Shown: one piece after another, positions 17,673 through 26,031 of the stretch
Layout of the letters: every line of letters starts with the position of its first letter
How positions within the stretch are numbered: the first letter of the stretch is position 1
NCBI GenBank assembly: GCA_937862885.1
Contig: CALMEE010000135.1
Location: 1 to 64,000 of the forward strand
Reading direction: 5' to 3'
DNA: 64,000 bases
From: an uncultured Planctomycetaceae bacterium
Lineage (GTDB): Bacteria; Planctomycetota; Planctomycetia; Pirellulales; Pirellulaceae
Position numbers and translations under genes: made by a program
The notes under the pieces: model-generated
Databases searched by the model: none
Told to the model about the DNA's origin: nothing
The model's input: only the letters and a program-made list of their open reading frames with translations

Positions 17673-20423
17673 CTATTCGTTTTCTGAGTCATCGCTGGCT
17701 TCAAAATCTCCTGCCCTCACGATGACAAGTTTGGAGACTTGAAGAATCTCGCGTAACACCGAATCAACGTGTTCTTTTGTTAAGTCAGCGATAATAGAAT
17801 CTTGCGCTGCGTCAAAGTTCATATCGCGCCCATTGAAGAGCTGAGATCGTAACGAGCGCACGAGGCCCTCATCATTGGCACGCTGCCCTTTGCGTTGTTC
17901 AAGAAAACTGCTCTTCGCACTTTCAAGTTCGTCCGCCAAAACTCCGTCATCCAAGAGCTTCTGCAATTCTTCCTTGATGGTGGTATCTACTTTGCTAGAA
18001 ACGTCCGGTTTGCTCATGGCGAACATAATCACTGCGCCTCGCCTATCATTAGCGTCAGCCATTAACATTGAGCCGACTGCGTAAGATAGACCCTCTTGTT
18101 TGCGGACGCGGTCTGCTAAGCGAGAGGAAAGAGGACCGCCTCCCAGAATATAATTTCCAATTGTGGCAGGAATGAAATTCGGATCATCGTCCCGCAGCGG
18201 TAGTGATAGCCCGGCAATATACATGGCATTCTTTTTGTCGGGAGTTTGAATCACGACTTCTTCACCAGAACTGCGATTGATGAAGGGCCGTTCGATCCTT
18301 TTATAAGCATGTTTGCTCTCCCAGTTATCGAGCATTCCCGTCAATTTCGGTAGCACTTCTTCTGCTTCAAAATCGCCGACAATTGCGACTTCACCGTATT
18401 TGCCATTCAAGAACTCGTTGTAAAGACGTTGGATTTTCTCAATGCTGGCATTTCGGTATCGCTCGATGCTCTCCTCAAGCGTTGGCACGTATCTAATATC
18501 ATCAGCAGCATACGGGGCTAACTTTTGCTGGATCGTAATGAACGCCCGAGACTGAGGTTCGGACAACTGTGATTCAAATTCGGTAATTGTTTGATTCCTA
18601 ATGACCTCGAATTCGTTATTGTCCAATGCGGGACTTCGCAAGACATCAGCCAATACTGCCATCGCTTCATGCAGAAATTCACGACGCGTACTCATTTCGA
18701 CGGAAAGATTACCGGCATCGCCACTGAGTGACAATGTGGTACGAATTTCGTTCAATTTTTCATCCAATTTTTCAAAATCCAAGCTTGTTGTGCCGCGGCG
18801 CATTAAACTCGGTAGAAGTTTGGCCTCAGTCTCCAAGGGGAGCAGACTATGAGCGTCCCCATACCGAAACGTTGCACTGAGAAATACGCGTTCTCCGCGC
18901 GTCTTCTTCGGTAAGAACGCGTATTTGAATCCGCTGTCCAGCGTGCCTCGAACCGTCCTCAGTTCGATATTCTCTGGAGTAGGTTCAAATTTTTCTCCAG
19001 CAGCAATGCTCTTGCGACCCTGGTAATCGGCCACATACTCCGACGGATTTTGCACATGAGGAACCGTCACTCGCAGTGGCGAAGTGGTTGGAATAAATTT
19101 TCCAAGGGTCCGATTGCTGGGGATTAAATATTTTTTTGCGACCGCTTGAACTTGTTCGGGAGTCACTTTTTCCAGACGGTCTCGATGCAAGAAGAAGAGG
19201 CGCCAATCGCCATACGCACGCCATTCGCTTAATTCAACAGCCAGTCGGCTCGAATCGGCAAACAAGTTCTCGCGAGATTTCAAGCGGGCTTGCACGGCTC
19301 GATTGACTTCCGTTTCCGAGACACCCTGATCACCAATTGATTCAATGGTTTCTAGCAGCAACTTCTCGACGTCTTCCATGGAACTGTTGGCATCGAGTTG
19401 AACTCCGGCAAGCAAGGTACCTGGATCATGGGTTCCAAAACCTAACGAGAAGACACTGGCAGCCTTCTTTGTTTCCACGATGTTTTTGTACAGTCGTCCT
19501 CCCGGTTCAGTTCCCAAAATATCTCCGAGCACTTGAACCGCGGCGAAGTCGTCGTGCGAGGCAGGTGGAATGTGATAACATGCGGCCACTAGCGCGACAT
19601 CGCCAACCCTTCTGAGTACAACACTGCGTTCGCCATCTTGGGCTGGTTCCTCTGTATAGGTCTTTTGCAATTCACGTTCGGGAGCCGGAATCGAGCCAAA
19701 GTACTTGTCTACCAACTCCAGCGCTTTGTCGTTTTCAAATTGGCCAGCAACGACGACCATGATGTTGTCGGGTTGATAAAACTTGCGATAAAACGCATGA
19801 AGATTCTCGATTGGCACGCGTTCGATGTCGCTACGATTGCCGATCGTCGATTTGCCGTAGTTATGCCATTCAAACGCCACAGCATTGATGCGCTGCATCA
19901 AGATTCGCATGGGAGAATTTTCACCGATTTCGAATTCGTTGCGGACAACCGTCATTTCGGACATCAAGTCTTCACGTTTAATCGTCGAGTTGACGAGCCG
20001 GTCGGCTTCCATGTGAATTAAGAATTCGAGGTTGTCATCGTTGGCAGGGAGCGTCGAGTAATAGTTCGTGCGATCGTACCAGGTCGTGCCATTCATGTTG
20101 AGCACTCCTCGGTCCTTTAATAACTTGGGAATATCGTGATGAGTAGGCGTCCCCTTAAACAACATATGCTCAAGCAGGTGCGCCATGCCGGTTTCGCCAT
20201 AGCCTTCATGTCGTGAACCGACAAGGACCGTCATGTTTACTGTGATTTGCGGTTTCGATTCATCGGGAAATAACAATACTTGTACGCCATTATCGAGCCG
20301 ATACTCTTTAATCCCCTCAATCTCGGTAACAAATTTGGGTTGTTGTGCAATCAACTGGGCAACTCCGAATAATACACTAATACAATAAATTGCGACTGAC
20401 AAAGATACCGAACGTGCCAACAT
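17673..20423 (-). CDS. M16 family zinc metalloprotease (pitrilysin/PqqL-like), two-domain
   Basis: About 916 residues with an N-terminal hydrophobic signal segment. The inverted zinc motif HLLEH is at residues 82-86, with the distal acidic region in the NEFEIGENSP stretch; a second, inactive M16-like domain follows in the C-terminal half (IERPFINRSS..., LGGGPLSSRLADRVRKQEG). This is the usual active-plus-inactive layout of secreted M16 peptidases that degrade peptides in the periplasm. The open frame reaches 20492, but ATG at 20423 gives a proper signal peptide and has AGGG upstream. It is convergent with the helicase gene. Confidence 0.9.
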   Translation of the reverse strand: MLARSVSLSVAIYCISVLFGVAQLIAQQPKFVTEIEGIKEYRLDNGVQVLLFPDESKPQITVNMTVLVGSRHEGYGETGMAHLLEHMLFKGTPTHHDIPKLLKDRGVLNMNGTTWYDRTNYYSTLPANDDNLEFLIHMEADRLVNSTIKREDLMSEMTVVRNEFEIGENSPMRILMQRINAVAFEWHNYGKSTIGNRSDIERVPIENLHAFYRKFYQPDNIMVVVAGQFENDKALELVDKYFGSIPAPERELQKTYTEEPAQDGERSVVLRRVGDVALVAACYHIPPASHDDFAAVQVLGDILGTEPGGRLYKNIVETKKAASVFSLGFGTHDPGTLLAGVQLDANSSMEDVEKLLLETIESIGDQGVSETEVNRAVQARLKSRENLFADSSRLAVELSEWRAYGDWRLFFLHRDRLEKVTPEQVQAVAKKYLIPSNRTLGKFIPTTSPLRVTVPHVQNPSEYVADYQGRKSIAAGEKFEPTPENIELRTVRGTLDSGFKYAFLPKKTRGERVFLSATFRYGDAHSLLPLETEAKLLPSLMRRGTTSLDFEKLDEKLNEIRTTLSLSGDAGNLSVEMSTRREFLHEAMAVLADVLRSPALDNNEFEVIRNQTITEFESQLSEPQSRAFITIQQKLAPYAADDIRYVPTLEESIERYRNASIEKIQRLYNEFLNGKYGEVAIVGDFEAEEVLPKLTGMLDNWESKHAYKRIERPFINRSSGEEVVIQTPDKKNAMYIAGLSLPLRDDDPNFIPATIGNYILGGGPLSSRLADRVRKQEGLSYAVGSMLMADANDRRGAVIMFAMSKPDVSSKVDTTIKEELQKLLDDGVLADELESAKSSFLEQRKGQRANDEGLVRSLRSQLFNGRDMNFDAAQDSIIADLTKEHVDSVLREILQVSKLVIVRAGDFEASDDSENE

Positions 20424-21384
20424 AAATTTAAACCCTAAAGATGGAGAAACATTAACCAATTTTGGCCACTTCCCGTTGTCGACATGCTCCAATATGGAAT
20501 CGCGGGGGACAACGGTATAAGTGGATCGAGACCAACTGGCGGTTCTATCTCGCTAGTTGAAATTAACGAACCAGGACAAATTTTGTTATTGCGATACAAC
20601 TCGCCATTCAGTCCCTCTGTCTCTTGCTAAAATTCTTTTTAGAAAACAGAGGGTGACGGGTATGCGCTATTCACTAACAAGTGCTACCTCAAACTCATCG
20701 TCTGGGGAGTGCTCAAAATTAGATCAGGCTATCGCGTATGAAGAATTCCAATTCTAATGCTTTTGACCAGTGACTTCGTTGGTCGCCGCAAAACGAATGC
20801 AGAAGCGAAGGTAATCCGTTGCGCTTTGCCACCGAAAGAATTTCGATTCGCCTACATTCTAAATCAATCGGCACGCTTATGTCAGGGGGCGATGTTGGGC
20901 CGAGCATTTACAAGCAAGCGGCACTCAGACCGACAAGAAAGTTTGGTAACAATCGTCCACGTTTGAACATTTACGCTTGTACGGCGATGAATCAGGTGAA
21001 CGTTTTGGTCAAACAATTGGACCGCACATTGGAACCCATCGAAAAAGCGATTCTCCGCGAGCTGGCGTCAGCACACCATCGGCAGAGGATCGTTTGAGCC
21101 GCCGAAAAAGCTGAAATTGGGGCACCTCTTTGGCTCGACAAAATATTCAGCGGCGAACCGCAGTAGTGCGACCACGGGACGAGTGAAAAGTGGAAACTCG
21201 TCGATTCACAAAAAGGTGGTGGTTCACCGATGCGCAGTAGTAATGGACTGCATGCAACCGCCATACCGCAAGCGCGTGCAGGCCGTCTCGGCGGACGAAA
21301 ACATGTTATCCAAGTCGAAAACTCGCTGTTCAAGAACGTGAATGGAACGTCGCCCATGACGGTGCTGGGCCAAGGTACTGGGCT
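20424..21384. other. Long intergenic stretch with a two-tier hairpin and a possible relic frame
   Basis: Nearly 1 kb without a convincing gene. It contains the nested hairpin at 20613-20653 and, at 20819-21394 on the plus strand, one frame with mildly protein-like sequence broken by stops (after 21097 and at 21164). Neither is explained by the flanking genes. Confidence 0.4.
20613..20653. other. Nested inverted repeat, candidate structured RNA
   Basis: Outer arms CCCTCTGT (20613-20620) and ACAGAGGG (20646-20653) pair perfectly; inner arms CTAAAA (20627-20632) and TTTTAG (20637-20642) pair perfectly around a 4-base loop. Together they form a two-step stem of 14 pairs. No T-run follows, so it is not a standard terminator. 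It sits about 190 bases upstream of the protease gene start, on the opposite side from its coding region. Confidence 0.45.
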
Positions 21385-22773
21385 CTACTTATAATAGTCT
21401 ATAATTTCTTGTCGCAGCGACTCTGTTGGGAACGAGTCATAAGTGCCGAGAAAGCGAATGCGATTTCTCAGCGACGCCACATCACCCGGACTGACTTTGG
21501 GCGGGGCTTTGGTTCTAGCCGCAATTCGCTCATTTCGGGCGCGTTGTTTATCGAGATTTTCCAGTTCACGCCCCAGCTGATTAAGCTGTTGACCACCACG
21601 ATTTTCAATTTGTCCCATTTGCATCAAAATCGAGTCGCGTTGATTGATAACGCGATTCAACTGGCTTCGAACGCCAAGACTTTGCGATTGAATTCGCCCC
21701 AACTGCAAGCTCAGATTCGCGATCTGATTAAGCAGAAATCTGCGTCTAGCCGGATCAGGTTCTTCGTCGGCCATGGCTTGCAGTACAATCATGTCCCGTG
21801 AAATCACGGTGATATCGAAATTGAGTGCATCAAGGATCGATCTCAAACGCAGGGCTTCATCTTCCAGTGGAGGAATTCGGCGACTCAGACTATCTAAATC
21901 TCGTTCGACACGCTCGCGAACTTGCACTGCAGCTTCCTGCACGCTTGCGGTCGATGTTTTAAGAGCTGAAGATTCCTGCTGTAATCTCAGCAACTCCTCT
22001 TGTTGTCGTTGTTGCGCATCGGCTAGGGACTGCTGACGGCGATCGTCTAATTGATCATTCAATGAAATAAAATGATCTATGGCAGCGTCGAATTGCTCGG
22101 AGAAGGCTTCAGATTCGGCCGGTTGCAAGTTTTCAGTTAAACGATCTAAAGTCTGCTGGAACAGATCGGAGTTAGCCGATTCATTTGCCGGACCTTCAAC
22201 AAAGCCGCTGAGCCGCCCCATACGGCGCAGGTGAATGATACGCGTCGCTTCGTCCATCGCTGCCGCGTCCATATGCTCGCGGTAACGTTGCAGTGCAATA
22301 AGTCCAGCATCAATTTTGCCACGTCTCAACTCTAACCACGCCTTGGCATACCAAGCATCAAGATTACCGGCATAAGCGTCAACAAGCTTGCTACAAACAT
22401 CCAACGCGGTATTGAAGTCCGAGTGGTGAACTCGATTGACCACCCATGCAAATGCGGCGATGGCTTCTCGTTCGTTGGTTACCGGCTCAATTTCGAAATT
22501 GACATTGCGGTTTGCCGTATTCTTTTCCCAATGTTTGTTCAAAGAAGCGTCGACAATCTCCGGAACTTGAGCGAGAGCCAAGGCGGGGATGAATAGAATT
22601 GAAAGCAGAAACGCCCCTAAAATGAACCCTGCGCGAAGTTGCGCGGCTTTTTCATTGCGGCTGCAAGCCAATGGCAACGCCGTGGCTTGGGCCTCGACCC
22701 GCAAAATACGCTGGACCCATCGACGATTTGTTGGGTCAACTACCGTGACGTTGGACCGTGTCGAATGAAGCAT
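21385..22773 (-). CDS. Secreted coiled-coil protein with N-terminal helical repeats
   Basis: A 462-residue protein with a long, basic N-region, a hydrophobic segment (about residues 48-66) and a likely cut at ALA/Q near 69. Residues 90-190 look TPR-like (DAWYAKAWLELRRGKIDAGL). From about 210 to 430 it is a long coiled coil rich in Gln, Arg and Leu (RRQQSLADAQQRQQEELLRL and further heptads). It ends with a short SLRNRIRFLGTYDSFP tail. This layout suggests a periplasmic spacer or scaffold. The ATG at 22773 has a GAGA-type site upstream; a shorter start would give a more normal signal peptide. No family recognised. Confidence 0.75.
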   Translation of the reverse strand: MLHSTRSNVTVVDPTNRRWVQRILRVEAQATALPLACSRNEKAAQLRAGFILGAFLLSILFIPALALAQVPEIVDASLNKHWEKNTANRNVNFEIEPVTNEREAIAAFAWVVNRVHHSDFNTALDVCSKLVDAYAGNLDAWYAKAWLELRRGKIDAGLIALQRYREHMDAAAMDEATRIIHLRRMGRLSGFVEGPANESANSDLFQQTLDRLTENLQPAESEAFSEQFDAAIDHFISLNDQLDDRRQQSLADAQQRQQEELLRLQQESSALKTSTASVQEAAVQVRERVERDLDSLSRRIPPLEDEALRLRSILDALNFDITVISRDMIVLQAMADEEPDPARRRFLLNQIANLSLQLGRIQSQSLGVRSQLNRVINQRDSILMQMGQIENRGGQQLNQLGRELENLDKQRARNERIAARTKAPPKVSPGDVASLRNRIRFLGTYDSFPTESLRQEIIDYYK

Positions 22774-22931
22774 AGGAATCTCGCCGTTCAGTGATTCAAA
22801 AGCCTTGCCTGGATTTTGGTTCAGCTAAATCGTACCGGGTTAGGTGCGATCAGACAAGCATTTGCCTACGATATTCGAGTGAACAAGCGTCGTTTCGCGC
22901 GACTCTTTGTTTTGAACGCGGAAGGACATAA

Positions 22932-23615
22932 CTAATCAAACAACATCGATGATTTTGTGCGAGCGATGCAATCGGGTGCTGTATAGTCCGCTTTGTTCAT
23001 CTTGGATGAAACCGTATAGAAATCCATTTTCTCCGTAGGAAATGGCTTGAGCATCGCCAGCAAATGGTCCTTGTCGCGTTGATGTGGATTCAGCCAATCG
23101 AAATACGCGTCGTCCCTTAAGATAACTGGCATGCGATGGTGCAAGGGTTCCAGTAATGAATTGGCATGTGTCGTTATAATCGTCGCTGAGGTCAGTGGGG
23201 CTTCGCATTTCGTATTCGTTTCCCAAAGCCCAGCAAAACAAAATGGCCCGTCGTCGGCTAGATGAATGTACACCGGCTGTTTGGCTTTGCCGATTTGTTT
23301 CCATTCATAGAATCCATCAGCCAAGATTAAACAGCGCCGCTGCAGGAACGCGTTGCGAAATGATGGCTTGTCGGCGATAGTTTCCGCTCGAGCGTTGATC
23401 ATTCGAAAACCAATTTTCGGATCATCCGTCCAGCTTGGTACGAGACCCCATCGGAACTGGACAGCAACCGGAGCGCCAGTCGAATCAACTTGGAAACCAA
23501 GAATCTCCTGTCCTGGAGCAATGTTGTATCGTGGCTCAAATTCCACCTGGGGAAAAAGCGGGAACATGCTTGCGATTGCTGTTGCTGGAGTACGAAGCGT
23601 AAAGCGACCGCACAT
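22932..23615 (-). CDS. SRAP domain protein (YedK/HMCES-like abasic-site DNA-protein crosslinker)
   Basis: A 227-residue SRAP protein, close to full family length. It forms a covalent crosslink to abasic sites in single-stranded DNA, shielding them. Catalytic residues match YedK: Cys2 (exposed after Met removal, MCGRFT), the NARAE asparagine at 74, Glu104 in GFYEWK and His160 in HHRMP. The open frame extends to 23657, but only ATG at 23615 places Cys at position 2, which the chemistry needs. It follows an uncharacterised gene by 45 bases on the same strand, so they are probably co-transcribed. Confidence 0.93.
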   Translation of the reverse strand: MCGRFTLRTPATAIASMFPLFPQVEFEPRYNIAPGQEILGFQVDSTGAPVAVQFRWGLVPSWTDDPKIGFRMINARAETIADKPSFRNAFLQRRCLILADGFYEWKQIGKAKQPVYIHLADDGPFCFAGLWETNTKCEAPLTSATIITTHANSLLEPLHHRMPVILRDDAYFDWLNPHQRDKDHLLAMLKPFPTEKMDFYTVSSKMNKADYTAPDCIARTKSSMLFD

Positions 23616-23660
23616 TCGAGCCTCGGATATTTGTTCAGTTAGAGGTGACGCGCCCAAGCA

Positions 23661-24212
23661 TCAGTTAAGCAGGATCATGCCACCGAAATCACGATCTCCC
23701 CCCTCTTCCCACTCACGTCGTATTTCTCTCAAGCCGTAGGCGCACAGTTCGAATCGCTCGCTTAGTCGGAGCAAAATTTCGGACTCGGGAGCGGTTTCGT
23801 CAGCAGGCTCAATACTACCGGCAAGTCGATATGACAATTTTCCGTAGGAGCAATAACTTTCAAATTGGTCGTCGCGCTCAGTGCAGCCGTGCCGCAGCGC
23901 TTCGGGGAATACACCGGCCCAAAATAAGGTGAAGTCTCCAATATGACGGTGGAGTTCCCGACGGGCGTCTCCCATCCTTTTTGTCGCCTCGACCGTCATT
24001 TCAGTAATGCTCATTAACGGGCGGCCGTTAACGCCACGAATTCGGTGCACTACGTCAGACCGCACGAACCTGACCAGAAGATCGCTGACGTAATCCACCA
24101 TCGCTGAATCGGCAACGCCGAGTTGGGCTTGAAAAGTCGCTTCGGTGAGTCCGGCAAAGTATCGGTGGATCGGACTTGAATTGTGTTGAGGATCCTTTCT
24201 GGATTCAGTCAT
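23661..24212 (-). CDS. Uncharacterised protein co-transcribed with the SRAP gene
   Basis: A 183-residue soluble protein without signal peptide, mostly helical, with a Cys/Tyr-rich stretch (FESYCSYGKLSYRLAG) and an acidic C-terminal region ending FGGMILLN. ATG at 24212 is chosen because GGAGGA sits 5-6 bases upstream; the longer frame to 24230 lacks such a site. It lies immediately upstream of the SRAP gene and probably shares its promoter, which may hint at DNA damage handling, but no domain is recognised and that link is inference only. Confidence 0.75.
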   Translation of the reverse strand: MTESRKDPQHNSSPIHRYFAGLTEATFQAQLGVADSAMVDYVSDLLVRFVRSDVVHRIRGVNGRPLMSITEMTVEATKRMGDARRELHRHIGDFTLFWAGVFPEALRHGCTERDDQFESYCSYGKLSYRLAGSIEPADETAPESEILLRLSERFELCAYGLREIRREWEEGGDRDFGGMILLN

Positions 24213-24552
24213 ATCATTCCTCCAACTCAAAATCGACTACTAATTCAACTGTAGGATGAGTTATTAGGTTGCGTCAAGATGTTTTTTCCTCAGTTGGTCG
24301 ATCGTTTTGTGAGAATTCCGCATCGAAATGCGGAACTTTTTGTTTTTTTCATCTGCAGCATGAACGTTGCCTACACGAGGTCTTGTCGATAAACAATTCA
24401 TGTCCTTCGAGATGCAACTGGTCTCTTGGCGAATCCAAGATCAATCAACCCGCAATTGGGATCTACATCGTCTAGGCACAAGTTGTTCAATTCTGACCGT
24501 TCAACCTCAGGCCGCTGACAAAGCTTGATTGCTTTACAAGTTGTCAAAAATG
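24213..24552. other. Intergenic stretch between the SRAP operon and flgL
   Basis: Contains the promoter region of the SRAP operon on the minus strand and a plus-strand terminator hairpin at 24316-24348. No coding gene is supported. No csrA or fliW gene, often found after flgL, is present. Confidence 0.5.
24316..24348 (+). terminator. Orphan intrinsic terminator on the plus strand
   Basis: A perfect 8-bp stem (TTCCGCAT at 24316-24323, ATGCGGAA at 24328-24335) with tetraloop CGAA is followed by CTTTTTGTTTTTTT. This is a textbook rho-independent terminator for plus-strand transcription, yet both neighbouring genes are on the minus strand. It may end a small RNA starting near 24220-24260. Confidence 0.7.
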
Positions 24553-26010
24553 TCACCGCAAGAAGTTGAGCAATTGAACGGAAGCAATTTGGGCCGTGAT
24601 GGCATACGTATATTGAAGCAAATTCTGATCGTTGGTTAGCCGCATGATGGCATCAGCGATATTGGTTGACTGGATAATGCTTAGTCGCTCTTCGGCGTCC
24701 GTACGGAAGTCAGCAACGCGAGAATCCAATTGTCGTAGCGAATAAAGCGTCGCGGACTGTCTCCCCACGGTGTCGAGAATATTGTTTGCGACAATGTCGA
24801 GTTCAGATAATCGCCGGTCTAATGAATGTGCAAAATCTGCGTTCGATAGATTTCTAGCGCCTCTCAGATCTTGAACGATTTCATCCAGGATTTGGAAAGC
24901 ATTGGAGGTTCCCGGGAACTCTAAATAGTCGTCGCCGACCGCCTTGATCGAAGTGCTGTCAATGTGTACGAATCGGTTTGTGGTTGAATCAACGACTGTC
25001 TGGCTGCTCGAAAAGTCTATCGCGAGGCTGCTTAGTCCGTTATCGACACTTAGCGTGCCGTTCGCCTGAATATTGACTGTCCCGAAGAAGCCAGCGGTTA
25101 TGTTTGTTGTGTTCACAAAAATTCGATTGCCACTTCGATCGCGAATCTCCAAGTTCGTATCGGCGTTGCTGAATGCAAATTCCGGGCCGCCGTTTAGCGA
25201 TATCGTCCCAGCAGAACCATCGCCAACAGTATCGATAATCTCAACAAAGTGAACACCCGACGGGCCTATAATGGAATCATTTCCGGGAGAACTGGTTCCT
25301 GCCGCTATTCCGGAGCCAGGTGCAAAAATGGTCTCGGTATGACGGACTTGCAGTGTAGCGCGACCGATGATATTCGCTGTTCCCTGGCCTATTTTTGCAC
25401 CAGTGCTCCCAAAGATTTGGGCATCCTTACGTTCAAAGCGGCCGAAAATATTGTGACCGGGATAGTACGTGTCGACCGTGAGTGTTGCGCCTACAAATGC
25501 TCGGCTCGTAACTTCCGATCCGTTGTAAGTTACTGGTAGGGTTCCACCGGCGACCGATCGTTCACCGAACGTGAATGGGTTTGCGTTCGTTCTCGCACCG
25601 CCAAAAATGAAAGCGCCGGCCGCCTGAGTTTGCGCGATGCGTTTCATGCCGGCCAATATGTTTTCGACTTCGATCGCCAACGCATCTCGTTCGCTTTGCG
25701 AAAGTGATTGAATTCCTTGTTGCGTCAAGACTTTAGCCGTCGAGAGCAGGTCAGCGGCTTCCGTCAAGATCGAGACACTTTGATTGAGCTTTGATTCAGA
25801 GTCCCTAATAATGAAATAATCGGCATCCAACTGTTCCATTTGCGCGGTGAGCGACGAGGCCTGTCGAAAACTCACCGGTTCTTCAGATGGCCGGTGCAAT
25901 CTCATGCCAGAAGCAATTTGTTTTTGATAGGCTGCAACATTCGAGTTTAGCCGATTAGCGTAAAAAATCGCTTGAGAACTGAAATGTGAAGACGGGACGC
26001 GGTAAAGCAT
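24553..26010 (-). CDS. flgL: Flagellar hook-filament junction protein FlgL (HAP3)
   Basis: A 485-residue FlgL, which joins the hook (through FlgK) to the flagellin filament outside the cell. The flagellin-like N-terminus (QAIFYANRLNSNVAAYQKQI then SGMRLHRPSEEP) and C-terminal helix (LTNDQNLLQYTYAITAQIAS) are both present, with a variable beta-rich middle. ATG at 26010 gives the usual short N-terminus; the frame continues to a TTG at 26019. It follows flgK by 21 bases and ends the flgN-flgK-flgL unit. Secreted through the flagellar export apparatus, hence no signal peptide. Confidence 0.92.
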   Translation of the reverse strand: MLYRVPSSHFSSQAIFYANRLNSNVAAYQKQIASGMRLHRPSEEPVSFRQASSLTAQMEQLDADYFIIRDSESKLNQSVSILTEAADLLSTAKVLTQQGIQSLSQSERDALAIEVENILAGMKRIAQTQAAGAFIFGGARTNANPFTFGERSVAGGTLPVTYNGSEVTSRAFVGATLTVDTYYPGHNIFGRFERKDAQIFGSTGAKIGQGTANIIGRATLQVRHTETIFAPGSGIAAGTSSPGNDSIIGPSGVHFVEIIDTVGDGSAGTISLNGGPEFAFSNADTNLEIRDRSGNRIFVNTTNITAGFFGTVNIQANGTLSVDNGLSSLAIDFSSSQTVVDSTTNRFVHIDSTSIKAVGDDYLEFPGTSNAFQILDEIVQDLRGARNLSNADFAHSLDRRLSELDIVANNILDTVGRQSATLYSLRQLDSRVADFRTDAEERLSIIQSTNIADAIMRLTNDQNLLQYTYAITAQIASVQLLNFLR

Positions 26011-26031
26011 GATGTTCAATTCGAATATAGG

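Noticed and set aside
20992-21357. 121-codon minus-strand frame
   Set aside because: Cys/Ser/Pro-heavy composition typical of an antisense shadow.
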